A stretch of DNA of 10,508 nt, taken from NCBI GenBank assembly GCA_902490365.1, contig CABUDQ010000061.1, positions 1-10,508 on the forward strand, written 5' to 3'. How positions within the stretch are numbered: position 1 is the stretch's first letter; each line of letters starts with the position of its first letter. This document shows positions 1-6,962 of the stretch, one piece after another. The stretch is from an uncultured Collinsella sp. (GTDB taxonomy: Bacteria; Actinomycetota; Coriobacteriia; Coriobacteriales; Coriobacteriaceae). A program made the position numbers and the translations under genes. The notes beneath the pieces are model-generated. The model was not told the origin of the DNA, made no database searches, and saw only the letters and a program-made list of their open reading frames with translations.

Positions 1-384
1 GTGCTCTATGCCGATCAGGACAAGTATCGCAACCTTGCCCAGGTGCTTATGCTCACCAAATTGGTGTACAAAAAATCGCCCGATTGCTTGCTGAGCCCGC
101 TCGATGTGGTTATGAACGGCACGACTACGGGCAACGGTTTTCAGGGTCTTGGCGAGTGGGTCGATGCCATGAGCAGGTCCGAAAAGCCTTCGTTGGAAAA
201 GTGGCAGTACCTGGCGGCCGGGGAGGCCCTGCGGATTTACGACCACTTTAGCAAGCGCCCCGACCAGGTTAAGGAGCTTGCCGCCAAGGTGTCCCTGATG
301 CGTGTCGCCCTTGCAGTGATGGACGTTGAGGAGCGTGAAGCATTGGAGTGCGATCTTGAGAAGCTGCTCGCTTCGTGTGGGTAA
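1..384 (+). CDS. C-terminal part of an unrecognised protein (5' end outside window)
   Basis: An open frame runs from the first base to a TAA at 382-384 and encodes 127 residues. The frame begins with GTG at base 1, but no ribosome binding site can be seen, so this is most likely the tail of a longer gene. The visible part looks mostly helical and soluble, with no signal peptide or membrane segment. It carries a Thr/Gly-rich turn (N-G-T-T-T-G-N-G, about residues 39-46) and ends in an acidic helix rich in Glu and Leu. I do not recognise the family. It lies 135 bases upstream of the helicase gene on the same strand, so it may belong to the same gene group and be another component of it. That link is inferred from position alone. 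Confidence 0.6.
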   Translation: MLYADQDKYRNLAQVLMLTKLVYKKSPDCLLSPLDVVMNGTTTGNGFQGLGEWVDAMSRSEKPSLEKWQYLAAGEALRIYDHFSKRPDQVKELAAKVSLMRVALAVMDVEEREALECDLEKLLASCG

Positions 385-394
385 TCGCCGGCTG

Positions 395-421
395 TCCCTC
401 TTTCCTTTCTTTCCTTTTCTC
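395..421 (+). other. Pyrimidine-only tract upstream of the helicase gene
   Basis: This is an uninterrupted run of 27 C/T bases in the 135-base gap between the partial first gene and the helicase gene. No strong G/C stem precedes it, so it is not a convincing intrinsic terminator, although a T-rich tract after a stop codon could help to end transcription. I see no convincing -10/-35 pair in the rest of the gap (422-507). The gap might also be an untranslated spacer inside one transcript. Confidence 0.4.
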
Positions 422-519
422 GGACGGCATGGATGCCGCCGCCTCGACCGCCTTGCGTGAGTTTTTGTCCGCACGGGATGGTATTCAACACATGCAACAA
501 CTAAATCGGAGGTTTGACC

Positions 520-3500
520 ATGGCTACGTGGGAACTGAACTGTCAATCGAATCAGTCGTCTGCGGACGACAAAGAGCTTGCTCCCTATCTTGCGCGCCAA
601 AAGGCGATGCGCGAGTTTTTTGAGCGCGCGCTGTTTGTCCCTAAGGATCAGGACGGCGCCAAGGACCAGGGCAACAACGGCCTGTACTTTTTGGGCGCCA
701 CGACGGGCTCGGGCAAAAACTATACGGCCGAGCAGGTCACGGCTGATCTGATCGCCGGCGGCTGGGATGAGTCGGGCTGTTTTAACAAATGCCCTGGTCG
801 CCGCACCTTGGTGTTTGTGGTTCCGGGTAAGGACAACCGAGACAACTATATTGCAAGCGTGCGCGAATTGCTGATCCATCAGGGCATGGATTCCAAAGAT
901 GCGGAGCGCATGGTGTTCGATCTTCCGCGAGCGGGCGAGAACATCCTGCATTGGATCGAGGCCACCCGCGGCAAGGGTGCCGTGGGTGTGCGCAAAATTC
1001 CGTGTCCCATCGAAGCAGATGACGAGAACTCTTATCGCGTCATTAAGCGGGCGTGGCGTAACGCTATGGAGGTCGCCGATGACCTTTTGGGCATCCTTGA
1101 CACAAGGAGACGCCTGGGAAGTGTTGTCGATCGTCTGACCCCCAGCCTGCGGGACAAGCTGTCGTTAGCTGATGCGAGCCTGCGTTGGGCAGTGAGTTGC
1201 GAGCTTAAAAACATCACGCGTGGCATGGAGATAATCCCTCAGATTTGGCCATCTGCGCTACTCAACGACGAGAGCATGCCACATGTGATTGCGTGCACGC
1301 CTCAAAAGCTCGTCAACACAATTGATACGGTGACCGGTGCGAGAGTTGTGCTTTTTAATGCATCAGCCGCCGAGAAGAGCATGTTTATCTTTGACGAAAT
1401 CGATCATATGAAGTCGGATATGCTGTCGACGCTGACGGACGACCCCGTGACGTTTCAGCCGGATGAGGTGCTGCGCATCCTTGATCGTCATTTTAACGGC
1501 GGCGTGGTGGACCCCTTGCTGCTAGGAAATCGAGACCAATGGATGGCGGTCTACACGCACGCTTCCACGTCGGGTGATCACAAGGGGTCGAATGCCGAGA
1601 GGAACAGGGTTTCGCGAGCGAGCGTAGAGGAAGCTGCCGAAGAAATCGCAAAGGATGCCGAGAATATTCAAAAGGCGCTTGCCTCTTGCATTAAGGAGAT
1701 GAAGCTACGTCTGCCTTTTGCGCTGTCTGATGAGGCGAAAGAAGGGCAACTCTTCGGTCGACATCTGTTTGGCAGTGACGATATCTCGGTGGGTGACAAC
1801 TCGATAAACCCGTTGCGTTACAAGCTCAATGAGAACGGTACCCACAATATGATTACGGCTCATGGGGCGAATGGACAGCCAACAGTCAACAAGGCGGTGC
1901 GCCGAGCTCGCGGTATCGTCAGGATGGTGGTGGGTCATCTCGGCCGCTGCGCTGCGCTTATGGACAGCCTGTATTACGGCAGCATTTCGTACAAAGACGA
2001 TCTTTCGCGCAAGAACATCATCGATGCGCTGGGCATTAGGAACGATCAGACCAACGAGAAGTATTTTTGGGATTCGTTGATGATGGCGCTGTTCTTTAAG
2101 AACCGTAAGAACGACGATATTGATGCAGCCGATGACTCGATGTATGCGCGCGGCGTCGGCTACCTGGTGATGGAAACCACGCTCGACCACATGTTTACCA
2201 CGCACCTAACCAGCCATGGTATTGAGCGCATGCCCGAGGCGTACTTGGCCTCCATTGCTGCCAAGGCACCCTGCGTGTGCATGAGCGCAACTTGGAGCGC
2301 ATCGACCGTAAAGAACTTTAACCTGGATTACCTCGACGAGGTTCACGGCGTGGTTCGTAAGGATGCGTGGATCGGCGAGCTCAACCAAGAGATCGTGCGA
2401 CAGACCAAGCTGTTTAACAAGCAGGCGGCAAAGACATACGACGTTGACGTTGCTTGGGTTGGCGAAGACAAGAATCTTGCCGGTATGGCTGCGTTGGCCG
2501 GCGGCGCCTTTGGTGGGGCCATCGTATCGCCCGACGAGACGTACGAGCGCGTGATGGAGTTCTTTGACCAGGTCGGCGTAAGTGAAGGGCTTGCGGTGCG
2601 TCTGCGTTTAAAGATCGCCGACAGGGTGGGCACAAGCGACGTCAAGAGCATCGAGTTTGAATTGAAGCGTCTAAGCAAGACACTCGTTGCCGTGAGCACC
2701 TGGGCACGTGGCGTTGCACGCAACGAGCATCAGGCAGGAGCCATCTTTACGACGCGCCACATGGGAAACAATGGCGACTTTAATAGCTTGGCGCTGGACC
2801 TTGCCCGAGAAATCGTTGCCGAGCTGGTGATCCGGAACGTTAAGTGCCCCGAGGCGTCGTACGAGGAGTCGCTCAAGGAGGCCAAGGGTATGGTGCCGTG
2901 CTTTAACGCTGCAGAATGGGATATCGGTTGGGGCGACGCTCGAAACCGTCTCGAGATGGGCCGGCCAACCCTGATGTTCATCAATTTGTCGGCCGGTGGC
3001 TTTTCCAAGAATCTTAAATACAAGGTACCGGAAAGTTTGTGTCGCACGGTACGACAGGTTGATTGCGGCTTCGAGGATGCCGACCGCCGTCCCAAGATGG
3101 ACCTGGACTTTCTGTACATTGAGTCGCCTACGAGCCGTCTGACGTCGGAAGTCGAGATTAGCTCGGCGACGTTTGTTCAGCAGGCGTTGACAGGTGTGGT
3201 TGAACAGGAAGAGCTGGTGGCGCGCGGAGAGGTCCCGTTTACCGAAAAGCGTCATAACGTACGGCTGCTGCTGTCTGGCACCAAACGGAATCTTCCGGTT
3301 CGCAATACCCTCTCTTATCAGGTCGAAGGTGCTCGCATTGTGGCGCAGGCCGTGGGCCGCCTGATGCGCACGAGCGTAAAGATGCCCCGCGTACAGGTGA
3401 TGCTCGATCGCGAAATTGCGAACGATTGCAACTTCTCCTTCTTACATGATTTGCCGATGGGCTACGAGCTTGAGCAAGTGGTTGGTGCTTGCTCAGCTGC

Positions 3501-4470
3501 TAACAATCATATGGCGGATGATAAAGACCACGCTGCCGATAAGCAGCAGAATCTTGCCGCCTTTAAGAACAATCTTGCCCGGCAAAAGCATGAGAAGTTG
3601 GCATGGAAAGTCACTTCGCTTAATGCTGGGATGGAGGATCTTGCCGCCTTTGACGATGAACGTGACTTCTATCTGCATCATTTCTGCCTGCCGTGGGAAG
3701 AGCTTGCGAGCTATCCGGCGCGCCGAAGTACCGCGTTGCGTATGCCGTATGCCACGAGCGGTTATGCGTATGCAGAAGGCGGTGCGTGCAAGGTGCCGCA
3801 CTTTGAGTTTCCCAACTACGATGGCGAGCCTGTCGAGCAGATTGCCGCCCGTCTGGAGGAGCGCTGTCGCTATAACGAGGGCTTTAAGGGCGCAAAGGTT
3901 CGCCAGGTAAGCCAGGCGGCGGCCCGCGTGCCCGAGCTGCTCTCGATTCGCGAGGTGCGCGAGCGCTGGTCGCGTGACGGGGTGCCTGCGACGCTGCAAC
4001 CGGCGGCGACGGTGCACATGACGCCCTATATGTTCCAGGCGGTATACCTGGGAGAGCTGGGAGAGTCTGCCGGTAGGGCCATCTTCGAGGTGTATAACGA
4101 CGGGCGTTATTCGCTGGCTCGTGGTGATGCTGCCCATGCCGAGACGGGCGGCGATTTTGAGGTGCTCGATGCCGCTGGCAACAAGACCGGGGTGTGGATC
4201 GACTTTAAGCACTACCGTATCGGCGCCTATGAGGCCTACAGGCGCTCCGGCGGCGAGACTACGGACGCAGAGCGCTTTAAGGCAAAGGCTCAAAAAGTCG
4301 GGGCGAAGCGGCTGCTGATCGTCAATGTTTTGGCTGACGAGGCGGCGCTGGAGCTCCGCCAAAAGCCAATCGATGACGAGGGGATGGTGTTCTCCTTCCC
4401 CTATATGGCAACTGATGGAGCAATCAACCTGGAGATGATGGAGGCGATCGGCCGTGCAATCGAAGCATAA
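520..4470 (+). CDS. Large SF2 helicase, XPD/DinG-like layout, with C-terminal PD-(D/E)XK-like nuclease
   Basis: Predicted cytoplasmic ATP-dependent nucleic-acid helicase/translocase of 1316 residues. I chose ATG 520 because GGAGG at 508-512 lies 7 bases upstream; the TTG at 514 is too close to it. Visible motifs are Walker A A-T-T-G-S-G-K-N (residues 60-67, Lys66), Walker B F-D-E-I-D-H (291-296), motif III M-S-A-T (588-591) and motif VI Q-A-V-G-R-L-M-R (943-950). About 225 residues separate motifs I and II and about 300 separate II and III. Insertions at both places are typical of XPD/DinG helicases (Fe-S and Arch domains), but no four-cysteine Fe-S cluster is apparent: Cys87, 91, 162, 227 and 259 are scattered. 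The last ~140 residues resemble a PD-(D/E)XK nuclease, with Glu1190, Asp1212 and I-D-F-K (Lys1230). The 3' end overlaps the next gene, which suggests joint action in DNA processing or defence. The helicase call is firm; the subfamily and nuclease calls are less so. Confidence 0.85.
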   Translation: MATWELNCQSNQSSADDKELAPYLARQKAMREFFERALFVPKDQDGAKDQGNNGLYFLGATTGSGKNYTAEQVTADLIAGGWDESGCFNKCPGRRTLVFVVPGKDNRDNYIASVRELLIHQGMDSKDAERMVFDLPRAGENILHWIEATRGKGAVGVRKIPCPIEADDENSYRVIKRAWRNAMEVADDLLGILDTRRRLGSVVDRLTPSLRDKLSLADASLRWAVSCELKNITRGMEIIPQIWPSALLNDESMPHVIACTPQKLVNTIDTVTGARVVLFNASAAEKSMFIFDEIDHMKSDMLSTLTDDPVTFQPDEVLRILDRHFNGGVVDPLLLGNRDQWMAVYTHASTSGDHKGSNAERNRVSRASVEEAAEEIAKDAENIQKALASCIKEMKLRLPFALSDEAKEGQLFGRHLFGSDDISVGDNSINPLRYKLNENGTHNMITAHGANGQPTVNKAVRRARGIVRMVVGHLGRCAALMDSLYYGSISYKDDLSRKNIIDALGIRNDQTNEKYFWDSLMMALFFKNRKNDDIDAADDSMYARGVGYLVMETTLDHMFTTHLTSHGIERMPEAYLASIAAKAPCVCMSATWSASTVKNFNLDYLDEVHGVVRKDAWIGELNQEIVRQTKLFNKQAAKTYDVDVAWVGEDKNLAGMAALAGGAFGGAIVSPDETYERVMEFFDQVGVSEGLAVRLRLKIADRVGTSDVKSIEFELKRLSKTLVAVSTWARGVARNEHQAGAIFTTRHMGNNGDFNSLALDLAREIVAELVIRNVKCPEASYEESLKEAKGMVPCFNAAEWDIGWGDARNRLEMGRPTLMFINLSAGGFSKNLKYKVPESLCRTVRQVDCGFEDADRRPKMDLDFLYIESPTSRLTSEVEISSATFVQQALTGVVEQEELVARGEVPFTEKRHNVRLLLSGTKRNLPVRNTLSYQVEGARIVAQAVGRLMRTSVKMPRVQVMLDREIANDCNFSFLHDLPMGYELEQVVGACSAANNHMADDKDHAADKQQNLAAFKNNLARQKHEKLAWKVTSLNAGMEDLAAFDDERDFYLHHFCLPWEELASYPARRSTALRMPYATSGYAYAEGGACKVPHFEFPNYDGEPVEQIAARLEERCRYNEGFKGAKVRQVSQAAARVPELLSIREVRERWSRDGVPATLQPAATVHMTPYMFQAVYLGELGESAGRAIFEVYNDGRYSLARGDAAHAETGGDFEVLDAAGNKTGVWIDFKHYRIGAYEAYRRSGGETTDAERFKAKAQKVGAKRLLIVNVLADEAALELRQKPIDDEGMVFSFPYMATDGAINLEMMEAIGRAIEA
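4045..4467 (+). other. Putative PD-(D/E)XK nuclease domain at the helicase C-terminus
   Basis: This covers residues about 1176-1316 of the helicase protein. A strand carrying Glu1190 (A-I-F-E-V-Y) is followed by G-G-D-F-E-V (Asp1212) and then, after a turn, W-I-D-F-K-H-Y with Asp1228 and Lys1230. A helix rich in Lys/Arg and a hydrophobic strand (R-L-L-I-V-N-V-L) come next. The order helix-Glu, Asp, D-x-K, helix, strand is that of the restriction-endonuclease fold, in which the acidic residues bind Mg2+ and the Lys supports phosphodiester cleavage. Short D-x-K motifs also occur by chance, so this needs a structure prediction. Confidence 0.5.
4440..4444 (+). promoter_or_regulatory. Ribosome binding site inside the helicase 3' end
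   Basis: GGAGG lies within the helicase coding sequence, 9 bases before the GTG at 4454. It favours that GTG as the start of the downstream gene. A second possible site, GGGAG at 4486-4490, lies 8 bases before an in-frame GTG at 4499, so the choice of start is not fully settled. Confidence 0.5.
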
Positions 4471-6349
4471 CCAGCCGTGTGGTCTGGGAGACATCGCTGT
4501 GTCCGAGCTCGTATTGCAGCTCGATGCCGCGGCTGCCGAGAAGCGCTACTCGGTCTTTTGGTGCAACGTCGGCGATGCGGACAAGCATGCCGTGGCAAAC
4601 TTTATGGCCGATGTGTGCCAGACAGGTAAGGTCGTCGCGCTTACGCAGCTCGAGGACAACCGCGTCTTTCTGATGGTCAAGGCGGGCGCGCAGACGGGTG
4701 ACCTGAGCGCTTCGCTCGACCATGAGCAAATGGTTCCGATTAAAACTCATTGGAACGAGCTGGATGATTACATCGCATTGCGTCTGCTGTTCAACTCGTG
4801 CTCGCAATTTGAGGGGATCGAGGACGAGATTCCCAATGATACGGGGCACTTGTATGTTGTAAGCGCCAAGGGTGCTCGCCGCGACGCCATTGAGGAAGCT
4901 GGAACGGGCCCTGCCAAGATTGAGACGGTCGAGACCGTTATCAACGAGGATTGCACCTTCGAACTTAAGATCCGAACGTTTACCAAGCGACGGGTGCTCA
5001 TCGGTCGTGCGGCAGGCGACAAGAAGGAGCTCGAGAAGATTAACAGCCAGGTTGGTTACAGGCTGTCGCCCGTGGCTTCGGTGGTGCTGGCTCACGGACA
5101 ACGTGACGAGTACATCCTGCGCCGCGCCAAGGGCGATAAGCCGTCCAAGCGCCGTGATCTTACGTTTTCGGCCCAAGCGGAAAAGGTCGCCTATACCAAG
5201 AAGGGCATCCTGTACCGAGAGCTGCAGATCCTCGAGCGCCGGTACGGCGACTTTGCCCGGGTGTCGCTCAGGGAGTATCCGCGCAAGAGCTTCTACGAGG
5301 TTTTGAAAAGCGAGCGATATGCCCGCGTGGTTGCGGAGCGCGCGGTGGGACAGCGGGTTGTGGTGTCGTTTGCGCACAAAGGGCTTGCTGGGGTGGCGCG
5401 CCAGTTGGTCGATCGACTCAACGATTCCTCGTGGGGCGTGTGCGCGTCGTATGGCGGGAAGGATGTGGATCCGCTGGCGTGGAATATCGTCATGGTGCCC
5501 AACGAGGTCGCCGAGAACGATGGCTATGCCCTGCACGCTGGCGTGGTTGAGCAGCATGTGACGCCGGACGTGTGCGAGCCGCTGTTTAAGGCGGCGTCGA
5601 ATGCAAAGGTGTGCGGCGCACAGGAGGGAATCCTGGGCGCCATGCTCAAAGAGCTGTTGGTTAAGCAGGATGTTGCCGACGGCCGAGTGAAGGCGTTTGA
5701 CCTTGGCTCTTTTGGCGTTGGGTCGGTGACGGTCTGTGGCGTGGTCAATGTCCCGCGCAAGGAGAAGGATAAGGTTGAGCTGGATGAACGCCTCGCAACG
5801 CTAACGATTGGTGTCGACGGGACCATGGACTACACCTCGCATCCCATCGAGGACGGTCCTGTGGACGAGATGGAGCTTGAACTGCTGACGTCGGACGGCA
5901 AACTCGACAAGGATGCCTATATCTTTGACGTGCGGGCAGGTGGACAGTCTATGCTCGCGCGCGTGCGCGATACGGGCTTGACGACCTTCTCTAACAACTT
6001 TGCGACCTTGGTGCGCGATTACCAGCTTACGGGCAAAGCGGGCCGTAAGAAGGAGTTTTTCGAAAGCTACAACTCGCCCTATTACGGCATTGGAACGTTT
6101 GAACGTGCAGGGATGACCTGCTACTTTGTGGGCGTCAACAACGGCACCAAGGAGGACCTGGCGACGGCGATTCATGTGCGCTCGATTGAGGTGCTCGAAG
6201 GCGACGATCTGTCCGAGCTGCTGGTTCAGCTGGTCAATGTGGGGCTTTCGCGCCACGGAGCTCCCTCCAGGTGGCCGATTCCGGTGAAGTATCTCAACGA
6301 ATGTGCCGCGCGTGAGGGCGCGGCGGGGGAGCCTGGTATTTGCTCGTGA
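4454..6349 (+). CDS. Unrecognised 631-residue protein; C-terminal half PIWI-like (possible divergent PIWI-RE)
   Basis: Soluble protein with no signal peptide or membrane segment. GTG 4454 is chosen for the upstream GGAGG; it overlaps the helicase gene by 17 bases, which suggests translational coupling. GTG 4499 would give 616 residues. No family is certain. Residues 1-280 are unfamiliar, with a basic stretch near 170-260. Residues about 300-350 read as a Rossmann-like alpha/beta unit (R-V-V-V-S-F, then N-I-V-M-V-P at 344-349), as in a MID domain. G-V-V-E-Q-H-V-T (363-370) resembles the G-x-x-x-Q-x-x-T signature at the MID/PIWI junction. I-G-V-D (Asp455) resembles the first RNase H-fold strand. 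L-A-R-V-R (Arg503, Arg505), S-I-E-V (Glu579) and a terminal W-P-I-P-V (607-611) follow in an order recalling the PIWI C-terminus, and in particular PIWI-RE with its conserved Arg and Glu. The adjacent DinG-like helicase/nuclease fits published PIWI-RE neighbourhoods. A full catalytic tetrad is not evident, so it may bind a guide or target without cutting. An unrelated nucleic-acid-binding protein remains possible. Confidence 0.6.
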   Translation: MQSKHNQPCGLGDIAVSELVLQLDAAAAEKRYSVFWCNVGDADKHAVANFMADVCQTGKVVALTQLEDNRVFLMVKAGAQTGDLSASLDHEQMVPIKTHWNELDDYIALRLLFNSCSQFEGIEDEIPNDTGHLYVVSAKGARRDAIEEAGTGPAKIETVETVINEDCTFELKIRTFTKRRVLIGRAAGDKKELEKINSQVGYRLSPVASVVLAHGQRDEYILRRAKGDKPSKRRDLTFSAQAEKVAYTKKGILYRELQILERRYGDFARVSLREYPRKSFYEVLKSERYARVVAERAVGQRVVVSFAHKGLAGVARQLVDRLNDSSWGVCASYGGKDVDPLAWNIVMVPNEVAENDGYALHAGVVEQHVTPDVCEPLFKAASNAKVCGAQEGILGAMLKELLVKQDVADGRVKAFDLGSFGVGSVTVCGVVNVPRKEKDKVELDERLATLTIGVDGTMDYTSHPIEDGPVDEMELELLTSDGKLDKDAYIFDVRAGGQSMLARVRDTGLTTFSNNFATLVRDYQLTGKAGRKKEFFESYNSPYYGIGTFERAGMTCYFVGVNNGTKEDLATAIHVRSIEVLEGDDLSELLVQLVNVGLSRHGAPSRWPIPVKYLNECAAREGAAGEPGICS

Positions 6350-6365
6350 GGAAACAGAGGAAACA
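6348..6365 (+). repeat. Tandem 9-base repeat at the stop codon
   Basis: GAGGAAACA occurs twice head to tail, starting inside the TGA stop of the preceding gene (6347-6349). No function is apparent. It is a purine-rich stretch that could be a slippage product. Confidence 0.6.
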
Positions 6366-6383
6366 GATTAGCTATAAGCGCTA

Positions 6384-6429
6384 GAAAAATAAAAATGTTC
6401 TTGCAACATGCAAGCAGAGCGCATATACT
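6384..6429 (+). promoter_or_regulatory. Strong sigma70-type promoter with A-rich UP-like element
   Basis: TTGCAA (6401-6406) and TATACT (6424-6429) are separated by exactly 17 bases. An A-rich run at 6384-6396, just upstream of the -35, sits where an UP element would bind the alpha-subunit C-terminal domains. The expected transcript start is near 6436. The surrounding 60 bases (6361-6420) contain only 21 G/C, much lower than the flanking genes. It would drive the small gene at 6508 and perhaps the surface-protein gene at 6825. Confidence 0.6.
6400..6414 (+). promoter_or_regulatory. Operator-like palindrome over the -35
   Basis: CTTGCA-ACA-TGCAAG forms a perfect inverted repeat with 6-base arms and a 3-base centre, covering the -35 hexamer and part of the spacer. 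A dimeric repressor bound here would block RNA polymerase. No regulator gene is visible in the window, so the role is inferred from position only. Confidence 0.35.
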
Positions 6430-6451
6430 ACAGTCATAGCGTATGAGATGG

Positions 6452-6468
6452 GGTCTCTAAAAGAGGCC
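6452..6468 (+). other. Hairpin in the 5' leader of the small gene
   Basis: GGTCTCT (6452-6458) pairs with AGAGGCC (6462-6468) across an AAA loop, giving 7 pairs including one U-G. It starts about 16 bases after the predicted transcript start. It could stabilise the transcript or affect translation. No U-tract follows, so it is not a terminator. Confidence 0.35.
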
Positions 6469-6507
6469 AAGCACAGCAATTTGAGTTTATGTGGACGGGA
6501 CTTGAGC

Positions 6508-6738
6508 ATGAGCACCAGCAATTTATCCTTTAACAACGGCAATATCGATTTCATTAATCTCGAGACCATTTATGGCCGTGCTGACCGTTCTCGCACAGAG
6601 AACTGGCCTGTATGCCTAGGTGAAGAGGCGCCAAGTGGCGAAGATCTCGAGTATTTGGATGAGATTGAGCGCGAGCGGAACTATGAGTTTGGCTTTTGCG
6701 AATGCCAGGTTCGCCGCGATTCAAATCGCTCAATTTAA
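6508..6738 (+). CDS. Small acidic hypothetical protein, 76 residues
   Basis: I do not recognise this protein. ATG 6508 has a modest GGGA site 7 bases upstream. The same frame opens further upstream at ATG 6448 (96 residues), but that start has no ribosome binding site and would place the leader hairpin inside the coding region. The 76-residue form has about 16 acidic and 8 Arg residues, no Lys, and three Cys, two of them in F-C-E-C near the C-terminus. There is no signal peptide or membrane segment. It lies downstream of a strong promoter and 86 bases before the surface-protein gene on the same strand, so the two may share a transcript. Small size and lack of recognised homology leave some doubt that it is expressed. 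Confidence 0.45.
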   Translation: MSTSNLSFNNGNIDFINLETIYGRADRSRTENWPVCLGEEAPSGEDLEYLDEIERERNYEFGFCECQVRRDSNRSI

Positions 6739-6741
6739 TTA

Positions 6742-6768
6742 CCCCGTTATCACCTCTTTTTAATGGGG
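6742..6768 (+). other. Stem-loop between the small gene and the surface-protein gene
   Basis: CCCCGTTA (6742-6749) pairs with TAATGGGG (6761-6768), 8 pairs with one G-U, around an 11-base pyrimidine-rich loop. No run of T follows the stem, so it is a poor intrinsic terminator. It could be an RNA processing site, an attenuator or a partial terminator that sets the relative expression of the two genes. Confidence 0.35.
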
Positions 6769-6824
6769 CAAGTTGGATCGACTATCTGTGTCAAACAACG
6801 GCTCACCGTGGGAAGGAATCGACA

Positions 6825-6962
6825 ATGAGCAAGAATATGAACAAGGACATGGACGGCAAGGCTTTGGGTAAGGCCAAGGCGGCTGGACGCGTGGTGACGG
6901 TTGCTGCGGCGACGATTGCCATGACGGGCGGCTCGATGCTGTCGCCCCTGGTCGCGGTGGCA
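6825..6962 (+). other. Signal peptide of the surface protein
   Basis: Residues 1-46 form an extended Lys-rich N-region (about 22 residues), a hydrophobic core rich in Val, Ala and Met, and an A-V-A site before Gln47. The long N-region is common in large wall-anchored proteins of Gram-positive bacteria. Confidence 0.85.

Noticed and set aside
429..623. Short + strand frame starting at ATG 429 and running into the helicase gene
   Set aside because: It has no ribosome binding site, and its latter half lies wholly in another frame of the well-supported helicase gene.
775..1296. Fe-S cluster as in DinG/XPD between motifs I and II
   Set aside because: The cysteines at residues 87, 91, 162, 227 and 259 are too scattered to match the usual four-Cys arrangement.
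3493..4494. Open frame of 333 codons on the - strand
   Set aside because: Antisense shadow of the helicase 3' part, which carries recognisable domain motifs on the + strand.
4424..5557. Long open frame of 377 codons on the - strand
   Set aside because: It lies opposite the end of the helicase gene and much of the 631-residue gene. Long antisense frames are common in GC-rich coding DNA, and it shows no recognisable motifs.
6369..6383. TAGC/GCTA inverted repeat as terminator of the left block
   Set aside because: The stem has only four pairs and is followed by an A-rich rather than T-rich run, so it cannot act as an intrinsic terminator on the + strand.
6696..6824. Upstream extension of the surface-protein frame
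   Set aside because: It overlaps the small gene and would bury the signal peptide, whereas ATG 6825 has a good ribosome binding site and starts a proper signal peptide.
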